Below, one piece after another: positions 8,485 through 15,884 of a stretch of DNA of 22,169 nucleotides (position 1 is the stretch's first letter; each line of letters opens with the position of its first letter). The notes under the pieces are model-generated. The model was not told the origin of the DNA, did no database searches, and saw only the letters and a list, made by a program, of their open reading frames with translations. Position numbers and translations under genes: made by a program. The DNA is from a virus, in the IMG/VR virus record IMGVR_UViG_3300024518_003508, positions 1-22,169 of that record; one strand, 5' to 3'.

Positions 8485-9279
8485 TTATCTTCTATTTTTC
8501 TTCATGTTCCATTCACGCTGACTCACTTTACTGGTTTCGCCTGAATTTGCGCCTCCGGTCACCTTGCCTGCGGGTTCCGGTGCGTCGCTAACAGTTTTAG
8601 GTGCCTTAGCTTTCACCTTCTGTTCAATCTCAAAGATTTCGCGGATCTGTTCGTCTCTGCTTAAACTGGCTATTTCATCCAGCTCATCCAGATTGTTCCC
8701 CAGATAGTTTACTATTTCTGCGCTGTTTTTCTTTGAACCTATAATTGCATCTCTCATTGCCCAGGCACCATCACGCTGCACCACGGCCAAAATTTCGTTT
8801 TCACTTCTCTGATAATTGTCAAATTTTTTGGCACCCTCAAGACGATCTACACCGTACCTGTCCGATACTTTTTGCTGTCGCCTTAACTGCTCTCTTTCCT
8901 GATTGCCTGCTTGTACTTTTGCCCGTTCGTCTGCTCTGATATCCTGTTCATTCTGCTTGCTCCACCGTTTAGTATCTCTTTCGTGCTCTTCTTCAGTGGC
9001 ATAGTTTTCTCTTAAGGGCTCCGAGGGGAGTCTTTGTCCTTGTTCCAGTTCTGCAATTCTAGCATTAGCCGCTGTCAACTCCCGGCCTGTTTCCTCTGCC
9101 TGGTACTTGTATCTCCCAATACTTTTCTCGACCCGTCTGGAATATTTTTCTTTGTGCCCTTCTTCCTTTGGTTTAGAATCTTCTTTTGTCTCAAGTCCTT
9201 CTGAGGTGGTCTTATCTTCAATTACAGGCGCGGTTGGCTCATTCGCCAGCTCTGCCTGTGGGGTTTCTTCTGTCTCCAT
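8485..9279 (-). CDS. Scaffolding protein
   Basis: A 264-residue, highly charged and probably largely helical protein that starts with an acidic tail (METEETPQAELANEP). Residues 45-145 are rich in Glu, Arg, Lys and Gln with heptad character. It ends in a basic segment, SQREWNMKKNRR. A basic C-terminal coat-binding helix pair is the known feature of P22 scaffold (gp8, 303 residues), which directs procapsid assembly and then leaves. Position directly before coat is the same as in P22. The ATG at 9279 has a purine-rich GGAGAGAG SD. The identification rests on composition, tail and position, since scaffolds diverge quickly. Confidence 0.82.
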   Translation of the reverse strand: METEETPQAELANEPTAPVIEDKTTSEGLETKEDSKPKEEGHKEKYSRRVEKSIGRYKYQAEETGRELTAANARIAELEQGQRLPSEPLRENYATEEEHERDTKRWSKQNEQDIRADERAKVQAGNQEREQLRRQQKVSDRYGVDRLEGAKKFDNYQRSENEILAVVQRDGAWAMRDAIIGSKKNSAEIVNYLGNNLDELDEIASLSRDEQIREIFEIEQKVKAKAPKTVSDAPEPAGKVTGGANSGETSKVSQREWNMKKNRR

Positions 9280-9294
9280 TCTGTCTCTCTCCGG

Positions 9295-9603
9295 TTATGA
9301 TTTCAAAAAGCTAATGCCGATATGGACATCTGTGGTTGTGGTCCCGGTGTCCTCAACGTTCTTTACTGGTGCGACATAATGCCACATCCCTGCTATTAAA
9401 GCGGGCAGAGTTTCCGAGCTGCCGTCATAATAAATAACCTTAACCGGGCTCGAAACCCCCACCATTATCATATTAGTGTATGTCTCACTGATTATTGCGT
9501 TGCCCACGTTTGAGTTCCCCGTTTCCCCATCGTCTGCCAATACACATAACTGGCTTTTTCTGGGGGCGTGGTCCGTGTTTAAAATTCTTTTTTGTGCTGC
9601 CAT
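9295..9603 (-). CDS. Small putative head-associated protein (102 aa)
   Basis: I do not recognise a named family. Residues 55-100 (STETLPALIAGMWHY-like segment, then VEDTGTTTTDVHIGISF) resemble the short beta modules with a TGTT motif that recur in phage structural and decoration proteins. The ATG at 9603 has GAGG 6 bases upstream and follows the 132-residue gene by one base. It is the last gene of the insertion between portal and scaffold. A minor capsid or decoration role is inferred. Confidence 0.72.
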   Translation of the reverse strand: MAAQKRILNTDHAPRKSQLCVLADDGETGNSNVGNAIISETYTNMIMVGVSSPVKVIYYDGSSETLPALIAGMWHYVAPVKNVEDTGTTTTDVHIGISFLKS

Positions 9604-9604
9604 T

Positions 9605-10003
9605 TTATCCCTCGTGTGCTTCGATTATTGCAAGCATTAAACCTATATCTTCCTCGTCCTCAAGCTTTTCCTCAAGTGGTACGACCTGTCTTTCCTGACT
9701 AGGCTCCCTCACCAGACTTAAAGCACTGTCTGTTAACACCTTACTTAAATCAATATCAGGTAATTCAACCCTTTCCTCTAATATACTACTTTCTATTACT
9801 TCAGGGCCAACTATTTTTTCAGGTGTTTCGAGTGCTTTTGCATAGTCAATTAACCCCTGTGCCTCCTCATCTGTTAATTTCCCTCGTTTTCTCCTCTTTT
9901 TCGTCTCCCAGCCGCCTGAAGGTGCAACAGTTTCTTCTTCCACGACTACAGCCGCACTGGTTGCCCCCTTGACTAATTTTGAGGTTAGTAAGTGGATCCA
10001 CAA
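9605..10003 (-). CDS. Hypothetical acidic protein (132 aa), TTG start
   Basis: The predicted start is TTG at 10003, with AGAGG 6 bases upstream overlapping the end of the 505-residue gene; no ATG is available near the start. The protein has a basic patch (KKRRKRGK, about residues 34-41) directly before an acidic helical region (LTDEEAQGLIDYAKAL). Two further Glu and Leu-rich segments follow, ending in IGLMLAIIEAHEG. No membrane segment or enzyme motif is visible. Tight spacing on both sides makes it part of the portal-to-scaffold insertion. It may be an assembly or adaptor protein for the neighbouring structural proteins, but that is a guess. Confidence 0.68.
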   Translation of the reverse strand: MWIHLLTSKLVKGATSAAVVVEEETVAPSGGWETKKRRKRGKLTDEEAQGLIDYAKALETPEKIVGPEVIESSILEERVELPDIDLSKVLTDSALSLVREPSQERQVVPLEEKLEDEEDIGLMLAIIEAHEG

Positions 10004-10004
10004 A

Positions 10005-11522
10005 TTAAACCTCTACGTATTGAAAAGAACCATCAACACCAATCGCCGCAGAAAGTTCCATATTAAGCAAAGCATTGTCAGCTGTTTCAAACCAGCCATT
10101 CGGGTTATACGGTAAAACAAAACCACTGTTTGCCACTAAAGGCATTTGACCTGTTAAAGCTGTACCAGCGGCCCCGCTTTCAAAACGGACATTCACAGTA
10201 CCAGCCGAAACCACAAAAAGGCTCGTCACCCTTATTTTAACCCCAGCACCAGCAGCTGCCTGTAAAGTATTGTCTCCACTTGATGCAGCATTTATTACCC
10301 CAAATTTAGGAACACTGGTTGCATCCGGCTCCAATGTGACTTTTAATTTACCATATTTATCCGCTGTAGGAACAACATAATCCCCATCAACAGGGGTCAC
10401 AGCTGACTGTTCATCATCTCTCTTTGCAAGCATAGCCACGCCAGTGTCAGTTGCCCCGACTGCTGTATCCTGAGCTTTGCCTAAATTGGTTGCCCCGGTA
10501 CCTGGTATCTGGGCAGTAGTTGAAACGGTACCAATAGCAGCAGAGCCAGCCGCCAGCTTGCCTATTTCCGCTGTACCTGCCTGCAATGTTGCTTGAGTAG
10601 CAAAGGTTCCGCTATTCTTTACATTCCCAATTTCAGCAACCCCGGCGGCAAGTTTACCAATCTCTGCCGTACCTGCTGCCAGAACGACCGCTCCGGTATT
10701 ACAAGCGGTTATTTTACCATCGATAGAGGTTGTATCGCCAGCAATTGTACCTGTATCAGTGTCAATGGTTGTCAGTAAAGCATCGGAATCAGTGGTTTTG
10801 ACGTACATCTCCCCGCTATTATTACCCCTGACTGCCACATTATCACCATCAGTAGTGGTTAAACTTCCAGCCCTTGCATCCTCACGAATTACAATTAAAG
10901 CCCCTCCTGCTGGGTTTGCTGTTGCGGCGGCATCCTCTGTGTACTCCGTGCCACTTGCACTGCCAGCCTTGATGTTTACTTTTAAAAACCCACTTGCATC
11001 TGTCTGCAATGGTTCATAATCCAGATCGCTACCACTGAGAGCGGCATCTGCTGATTGTCTTACAGCAAGGGCCATCACTCCGGTATCACCTGTGGTATGT
11101 CCTCCATCCTCAGCTTTGCCCAGGTTAGTCGCCCCGGTTCCGGGTATCTGGGAAGTAGTCGAGACTGTACCTATTGCAGCAGAACCAGCAGCCAGTTTGC
11201 CTATTTCAGCAGTACCTGCTGCAAGAACCACGGCCCCGGTGTTACAGGCAGTAATTTTAGCATCAATAGATGTGGTGTCGCCAGCAATAACCCCGGTGTC
11301 AGCGTCAATCGTACCAAGCAAAGAGACTGCTGGGTCATCTGCTGCAAGTGTTGTTCTTGGTGTTCCAGCATCAACCGAACCCGCACCACCTGATAATAAA
11401 GTAACAGAATTAAGGGCACCTAAAGCTATTTTACTTATAGGATAATGTTTGCCACCCACATCATCAGATGCAAATTTAACCCCCAACTCATCGCTGGCAT
11501 CTACCGTAAAATCATCAGCCAT
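10005..11522 (-). CDS. Repetitive virion protein with decoration-like C-terminal domain (505 aa)
   Basis: Two long internal repeats start near residues 71 and 251. They share the motifs IAGDTTSID, ITACNTGAVVLAAGTAEIG and IPGTGATNLGKA. Each is followed by an ordered module of the DTGVMALAVR type, common in environmental phage proteins. The last 100 residues (from about FGVINAASSGDNTLQ to FQYVEV) form a compact beta domain with VRFESGAAGTALTGQM and a WFETADNALLNMELSAA stretch. This type of domain is typical of phage decoration or surface proteins. The ATG overlaps the stop of the beta-helix gene (TAATG). It is probably a virion surface protein of the inserted module, perhaps working with the beta-helix protein. 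Function is inferred from composition and domain style. Confidence 0.78.
   Translation of the reverse strand: MADDFTVDASDELGVKFASDDVGGKHYPISKIALGALNSVTLLSGGAGSVDAGTPRTTLAADDPAVSLLGTIDADTGVIAGDTTSIDAKITACNTGAVVLAAGTAEIGKLAAGSAAIGTVSTTSQIPGTGATNLGKAEDGGHTTGDTGVMALAVRQSADAALSGSDLDYEPLQTDASGFLKVNIKAGSASGTEYTEDAAATANPAGGALIVIREDARAGSLTTTDGDNVAVRGNNSGEMYVKTTDSDALLTTIDTDTGTIAGDTTSIDGKITACNTGAVVLAAGTAEIGKLAAGVAEIGNVKNSGTFATQATLQAGTAEIGKLAAGSAAIGTVSTTAQIPGTGATNLGKAQDTAVGATDTGVAMLAKRDDEQSAVTPVDGDYVVPTADKYGKLKVTLEPDATSVPKFGVINAASSGDNTLQAAAGAGVKIRVTSLFVVSAGTVNVRFESGAAGTALTGQMPLVANSGFVLPYNPNGWFETADNALLNMELSAAIGVDGSFQYVEV
10488..11312 (-). repeat. Two long in-frame repeats within the 505-aa gene
   Basis: About 200 bp at 11111-11312 recur at about 10488-10770 with high similarity. 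The second copy is interrupted by one extra short unit (the VAEIGNVKNSGTFATQATLQ segment). The repeat starts at an Asp and Thr-rich segment and ends at GATNLGKA. A shorter element, GTAEIGKLAAG, occurs three times. The pattern suggests internal duplication of a structural building block. Confidence 0.75.
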
Positions 11523-13084
11523 TATATACCTACTCCCATTAAAGATAAACTCCCGGCTACCGGGCCTCCACCAGCCGCAGCAGGATCTCTCTGACTGGCC
11601 CCAATATCAAAAGGCGCACTTCTCCTGCCAGTAGCATTGTTAACATCATCTGTGAACGTGCCACTTAAATCTTCACCATCATCTAAAATTGCAAGGTTGG
11701 TGCTGTCACCGTCCTTGTCAATTGTATAATCGTCCGTTGCATAACCGTTAAATACTGTGTTCGTATGCAGGTCTTTTGACCGATAGCTTGCATCCGGGCT
11801 TGTTGCGTCTTCACTGATATTCTTTGCGGTTGTTCCGTATCCAAACCCACCATCACGATAATCTGAATTTCCAGAACCCTGAGCCAAATTATTCTTAAAA
11901 ACAAGAGTATCATTACCGCTTGTATCTATATAAAAATTATCATAGTTCCCTATACATGTGTTATTGTATAATGTTCTGGTAGCAGAACCAAACCCAACAT
12001 TCAGTCTTATTCCAGCGTCTGCGGCACCGTTCCCGATACCATAACATGTATTGTTGGTTATAAGTTCATTCTTGGATTGCTCAACCAGATAAAGGCCGTT
12101 TGCACTGTCAGCATCTCCTGCTATTAACATCCGGTTAATTTTCCAAAGCCCAGAATCACCGCCATTGTTAAATATAATCCCCTGATTACCCGATCCTGTT
12201 ATATCAAGAGCCAGTTTTGATACTTCCACACTGTTTAACGTGTCACCACTGGCCTCAACAAATGTAAAACTATCAAAAGCCCCAAATGTAATTCTGGCAC
12301 CGTTCCCGTAAGCACCACCATTGTGTTCGGCTCCACTGGCAGCGGTAAGTACAAAATCGTAAGTTGCAGTATCAAAATCAAATGTAACATCAGTAGTTAT
12401 TGCTGTTTCTTCGTTGGCATGTTCCCCTCTAAGAGTCGCTGTCAAGGTGGCTCCAATCGCTGCCTCAAAAGCTGTTACCGTGTCATAATCAAGTCCACTC
12501 CCGATACTGTGTGTTCCTGATGTGATTGACGCATGTTCAAGCAGCCACGAAGGATCAAGCCTTGTGTGTGTGTTCTCATGTCTTAATATACTGTTAATGC
12601 TCATCACTGAGGCGACTGTTAAAATCGTTTTAGTATTGTGATCATACGCCTGCTCTCTTTCCGATTCAGTTATGTCTCCAGTGTTTTCAAGTTTCTTTAA
12701 ATCAATAAAATAATCTCTGGTTTTCCTTACTCTATTAAAGGGGTTCCCTTTTGGGACTTCCCATTTATACTTTCCATTTATATTTGCCGTGTGGTTTATC
12801 TTGTCCCAGATTGTGGGGGTAGCGGGTAAAATCTTCCATCCCGCCTGTGTTCGCCCTCCGATATCCAGATAGTTAACATTAGGCAGCTTTATCAAAAGAA
12901 GACAATACCCCACGAAAGTCGCTGTATGAAATCCCAACGGCATAATCGATATTATCTGACCATCTCGCCATGAACTCTCATGGCCGGGGTGGACAGGATC
13001 GGGAAAGCGTGTCTTCATCTTAATAAGAATCTCACATCCTGTGTCTGAAACTGTTTTTCCAAAAAATTGCATTAGCTGGCCCAT
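11522..13084 (-). CDS. Right-handed beta-helix virion protein, spike-like (520 aa)
   Basis: The protein looks modular. Residues 1-180 form a non-repetitive, Trp-containing segment (for example MKTRFPDPVHPGHESSWRDG) that may attach it to the particle. Residues about 190-450 have beta-helix character, with recurring Asn-rich turns such as NNTCYGIGNGAADAG, NNTCIGNYDNFYID and FKNNLAQGSG. Near residue 495, RRSAPFDIGASQ matches the end motif seen in many secreted beta-helix proteins. The C-terminus is Gly-rich, ending SLSLMGVGI. Beta-helices are common in polysaccharide-binding or -cleaving tailspikes, but I see no clear catalytic site. The gene overlaps a Cys-rich small gene upstream and the 505-residue gene downstream. 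It is a candidate receptor-binding or capsule-interacting protein, here inside the head-gene block. Confidence 0.75.
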   Translation of the reverse strand: MGQLMQFFGKTVSDTGCEILIKMKTRFPDPVHPGHESSWRDGQIISIMPLGFHTATFVGYCLLLIKLPNVNYLDIGGRTQAGWKILPATPTIWDKINHTANINGKYKWEVPKGNPFNRVRKTRDYFIDLKKLENTGDITESEREQAYDHNTKTILTVASVMSINSILRHENTHTRLDPSWLLEHASITSGTHSIGSGLDYDTVTAFEAAIGATLTATLRGEHANEETAITTDVTFDFDTATYDFVLTAASGAEHNGGAYGNGARITFGAFDSFTFVEASGDTLNSVEVSKLALDITGSGNQGIIFNNGGDSGLWKINRMLIAGDADSANGLYLVEQSKNELITNNTCYGIGNGAADAGIRLNVGFGSATRTLYNNTCIGNYDNFYIDTSGNDTLVFKNNLAQGSGNSDYRDGGFGYGTTAKNISEDATSPDASYRSKDLHTNTVFNGYATDDYTIDKDGDSTNLAILDDGEDLSGTFTDDVNNATGRRSAPFDIGASQRDPAAAGGGPVAGSLSLMGVGI

Positions 13085-13212
13085 TCAGGTGGCTGTGTCA
13101 TTGATGTCGGGCAAACGTCAACAGCATAAACCGCACAACGGCAGTCATTAAGAGGGTACCCACAGCCGGTACACACCAGTATACAATACTCTATTTTGAT
13201 ACTATCGCCCAC
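13072..13212 (-). CDS. Cys-rich 46-residue peptide, zinc-knuckle-like
   Basis: A small overlapping gene that begins with GTG at 13212. AGGAG lies 7 bases upstream, inside the end of the XhlA-like gene. The sequence has six Cys within residues 10-34, including CTGCGY and DCRC, a spacing that could bind one zinc ion or form disulphides. It overlaps the start of the beta-helix gene by 13 bases, giving three genes chained by overlap. The strong SD and lack of room for other coding support reality. No family is recognised; a shadow frame cannot be fully excluded because most of it lies in the 107-base gap. Confidence 0.6.
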   Translation of the reverse strand: MGDSIKIEYCILVCTGCGYPLNDCRCAVYAVDVCPTSMTQPPEWAS

Positions 13213-13415
13213 GTTGCCACTCCTATTGATATTACACCTGAAAAAAGCATTGTCACAACTAATGTATTGATTCGCTGGGGTATCTTTGCAAGCTCTTCGA
13301 ATATCTTCTGGATATCAGATTCATTCCGGGTGACTTTTGTCTCCAACTTCTCAACCTCCATTAGTCTTTTGTCGAACCCGTTAAGCTGCTCACGTACTTG
13401 CTTCTCTATTGTCAT
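13191..13415 (-). CDS. XhlA-like small membrane protein (74 aa)
   Basis: Residues 1-48 form a charged helix with heptad character (EKQVREQLNGFDKRLMEVEKL onwards). Residues about 50-71 are a single membrane segment (LVVTMLFSGVISIGVATWAIV) and the tail is VSK. A cytoplasmic coiled coil followed by one C-terminal transmembrane helix is the layout of XhlA/haemolysin-XhlA family proteins. In some phages these are part of the lysis cassette. AAGGAT lies just before the ATG, and the start overlaps the portal end by 26 bases. Finding it between portal and a beta-helix protein rather than near a lysin makes a lysis role uncertain. Confidence 0.7.
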   Translation of the reverse strand: MTIEKQVREQLNGFDKRLMEVEKLETKVTRNESDIQKIFEELAKIPQRINTLVVTMLFSGVISIGVATWAIVSK

Positions 13416-15777
13416 TATCCTTCAGCTTTGAATCTACTTTGTAACCCTCACCGCTTTCCTTAACCGTACCAGTGGTTACAGTGCCATTATCCGCTTTGGT
13501 TTCAAATTTATACTTGCCCTTACCGCTTTTCTTTACTGTTGTGGTTTTCTTCGTGGGGGGCTTGACCGCCTCAAAACTCTCACGAATAAGCTCTTTAATC
13601 TCGCTCATCTTGTTACCAGTTTCAGTCTTGATTTCAGTCTTAACATTGACAGATTCTTTCTCTTTGGATTTCTCTGTGTTTTCGTGAAGCCGGTCAATCT
13701 TTATTATCTCTGAGTCAGTGGATACTTTGACCTTAATAAGCTCTGCTTTGTTTTTCTCGTTTGCTATCTCAACCTGAGCACCTGTCTGTAAATCAGCAAT
13801 CTTGCCATTAACCTGCAGCTCTTTTTCCTTTAGGGCCAGTTCCGCTTTACCTTTCTCAATCTCAGCTTTCAGTTTAGCCCATTCAATTTTAAGCTGCTCC
13901 ATATCATTCTGAGCTTTACCCGCTGCCGCTGCGTTTTTGTCGGCGTTTGATTTCTGAAGTGCCTGTTGTAATTCCTGCGCCTGCTGGGCCATCTGCTGCA
14001 TTTGCTGCTGTGCCTGTTGTAATTGCTGCTGCAATAAGGCAACCTCATCATTATCGCCTTCTTCCGGTTTGACCTGTGTGGTTATTCCCGGTATCTGTTT
14101 CTCCACTGCAAATTCAAGCCTGTCGGCCAGTGCGTCCTTACCTACCCAATCCTGAGACCTTACCACCAAATCAGGGGCAGTGTTTTGAATAAGTGGAACC
14201 TGCTGTAATGTTTCAAGCATACCCTGTGCAGCCTCTTCCCTCTGCGTGTTTGTCGAAGGGCCCACCGATACAGTCACATTATAATTACCATCACCAAGAC
14301 CAATATCATCAGTCCCATTTATCTCTGTCATTTCTTCCTCATCGTCCTCACCCATAATGGTAATCGTGCGCTGAGTATCATAAATAATCGGTAAAGCAGG
14401 GTTGATTATCCGACCCTCATGTGTGATTGCATGCGAATAATTCTGAATATAGTGGTAATTTGCGTTATCTGCCTGAGCCTCTCGCCTGCGTATTGCTACG
14501 CCGCTGGTTTCGTTCGATTTTTGCCCAACAGATGAATTATAAATACCTGTGATGCGCTTTATATCCTCAATAATCTCCTGTTTCTGGTTGACAATCCCGA
14601 CAGGTACTCCGGCAAATGGTATAGGCTGGGGAGGTGGGACAAGCTGGCCTTCGAAAGTTTTAGGGGTGTAAGTCAAGGTCGAAAGGGTGTCACGATTACT
14701 ATTACCCCATTCATCCTCATAGGATTCAAGCTGCCCCTCTGCTGCAATATATCTGGTCTTTGGTGACAAACTGATTAATTCAGCCTCAGAGCTGGACAGA
14801 AAATTGTACATCCTGCATGGTTGTATGATATCCCTGATAAGCCCCTTGAGTGACAACCGGCCACGGGAAATGCTTTCCTTACCGATTACAGTTACAATCG
14901 GAATCACCTTCCAGGGTAAATCTTTCTTCTCAAGGATTTCTTCAGAAGTAATAAGACACCACTTCCATTGCGGGTCTTCAACCCATCGCTCCTTGATAAT
15001 CTTGTACCGTTTGCGCTTGATTTCATCCTCATACAGTGTTCTTGTCCCGGAAACCCCGTCTTTTGTCTCTTCGATGGTAACCAGTTTGCGCTTTTTCATA
15101 TCCCGGTAGAAATATTCAGCAACCGTTACTCTGTCGCTGCTCGACCATTTTTTGCGGTCACGGCTACTTGAGGACCATCCAGAGTCATACGCTTTAGGAT
15201 ATTTCTCTTCAAACTTGGTGCGCTCCATATCATTGATGATAAATCCGTGGTCACAGTCAGAGTAATCAACTTTTTCCCGTTCGATATCCATATAAACCGC
15301 AAGTGAATCTTTGATAGGGTCTATATAAATCTTCTGATTCATCGTGCCTTCAACATACTCAGTCCTTACCACATAATGCCCTCTGCCCATATCCACAGCA
15401 TCGTCAAATGCCTGTTGCCGGGCCATCTGTGCTTTACTTTCATAGCTGATATGTCGTACTAAGCCTTGTCTTCGGGTAGCTATTTTTTCCTGTGCCCCCT
15501 CATCTGTGGGGGATATCTTTACCGATGGTTTATTCTGTCGCTGCTGATTCTTGACGTGGTCAGTGAACATATTAGAAAGCATCACTGTAATAAATGGCCT
15601 GCCTGTCGCGTCTCGCCCCTTCCAGTCTTGCTCTTCCCACTGGGAATTATTTGTATTCAGGCTGAAATCTTTGTCCTCTTCCATAAGAACTCGTTGATCG
15701 TTCTCATAGCCCTCTATGACTTGGAACTGCTTCATGGCTTTTTCGAGTAGTTTTCTGTCGGCTTCAGAAACAGCCAT
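13390..15777 (-). CDS. Portal protein, P22 type (795 aa)
   Basis: This protein forms the dodecameric DNA gate at one capsid vertex. The N-terminal half resembles P22 gp1: SQWEEQDW, RPFITVMLSNMFTDHVKNQQRQNKP and the DPIKDSLAVYMDIER segment, followed by NQKQEIIEDIKRITGIYNSS and SGVAIRRREAQADN. These stretches are strongly conserved in P22-type portals. From residue 581 a Gln-rich helical region (LLQQQLQQAQQQMQQM) and a long Lys/Glu coiled coil run to about 720, corresponding to the barrel helix. The last 75 residues are a Lys, Thr and Gly-rich extension. At 795 residues it is somewhat longer than P22 portal (725). The ATG SD lies inside a hairpin (15779-15815). It follows terL as in P22. Confidence 0.92.
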   Translation of the reverse strand: MAVSEADRKLLEKAMKQFQVIEGYENDQRVLMEEDKDFSLNTNNSQWEEQDWKGRDATGRPFITVMLSNMFTDHVKNQQRQNKPSVKISPTDEGAQEKIATRRQGLVRHISYESKAQMARQQAFDDAVDMGRGHYVVRTEYVEGTMNQKIYIDPIKDSLAVYMDIEREKVDYSDCDHGFIINDMERTKFEEKYPKAYDSGWSSSSRDRKKWSSSDRVTVAEYFYRDMKKRKLVTIEETKDGVSGTRTLYEDEIKRKRYKIIKERWVEDPQWKWCLITSEEILEKKDLPWKVIPIVTVIGKESISRGRLSLKGLIRDIIQPCRMYNFLSSSEAELISLSPKTRYIAAEGQLESYEDEWGNSNRDTLSTLTYTPKTFEGQLVPPPQPIPFAGVPVGIVNQKQEIIEDIKRITGIYNSSVGQKSNETSGVAIRRREAQADNANYHYIQNYSHAITHEGRIINPALPIIYDTQRTITIMGEDDEEEMTEINGTDDIGLGDGNYNVTVSVGPSTNTQREEAAQGMLETLQQVPLIQNTAPDLVVRSQDWVGKDALADRLEFAVEKQIPGITTQVKPEEGDNDEVALLQQQLQQAQQQMQQMAQQAQELQQALQKSNADKNAAAAGKAQNDMEQLKIEWAKLKAEIEKGKAELALKEKELQVNGKIADLQTGAQVEIANEKNKAELIKVKVSTDSEIIKIDRLHENTEKSKEKESVNVKTEIKTETGNKMSEIKELIRESFEAVKPPTKKTTTVKKSGKGKYKFETKADNGTVTTGTVKESGEGYKVDSKLKDNDNREAST

Positions 15778-15778
15778 A

Positions 15779-15840
15779 GACGCACCTCATGGGGGTAATT
15801 CGATGTGGGTGCGTCAGTTACGACGGGTACTCAGGAGTAC
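15779..15840 (-). promoter_or_regulatory. Hairpins in the portal leader, one covering the SD
   Basis: On the minus strand, 15815-15808 pairs with 15786-15779 in a perfect 8-bp stem (GACGCACC/GGTGCGTC). It ends two bases before the portal ATG and contains part of the GAGG SD. A second hairpin, GTACTC-AG-GAGTAC, lies at 15827-15840. The terL-portal gap of 107 bases has no other gene. The layout would limit portal translation unless the stem is opened, a plausible way to keep this low-copy protein scarce. That is inference; no U-tract is present, so it is not a terminator. Confidence 0.5.
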
Positions 15841-15884
15841 TGTCTTAAGATACTATTATTTTAGCTTGCGTGGGAGTTTAATTT

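Noticed and set aside
13191-13415. Holin of a lysis cassette
   Set aside because: The layout resembles XhlA, but no lysin or spanin gene is adjacent, so a lysis role is not claimed.
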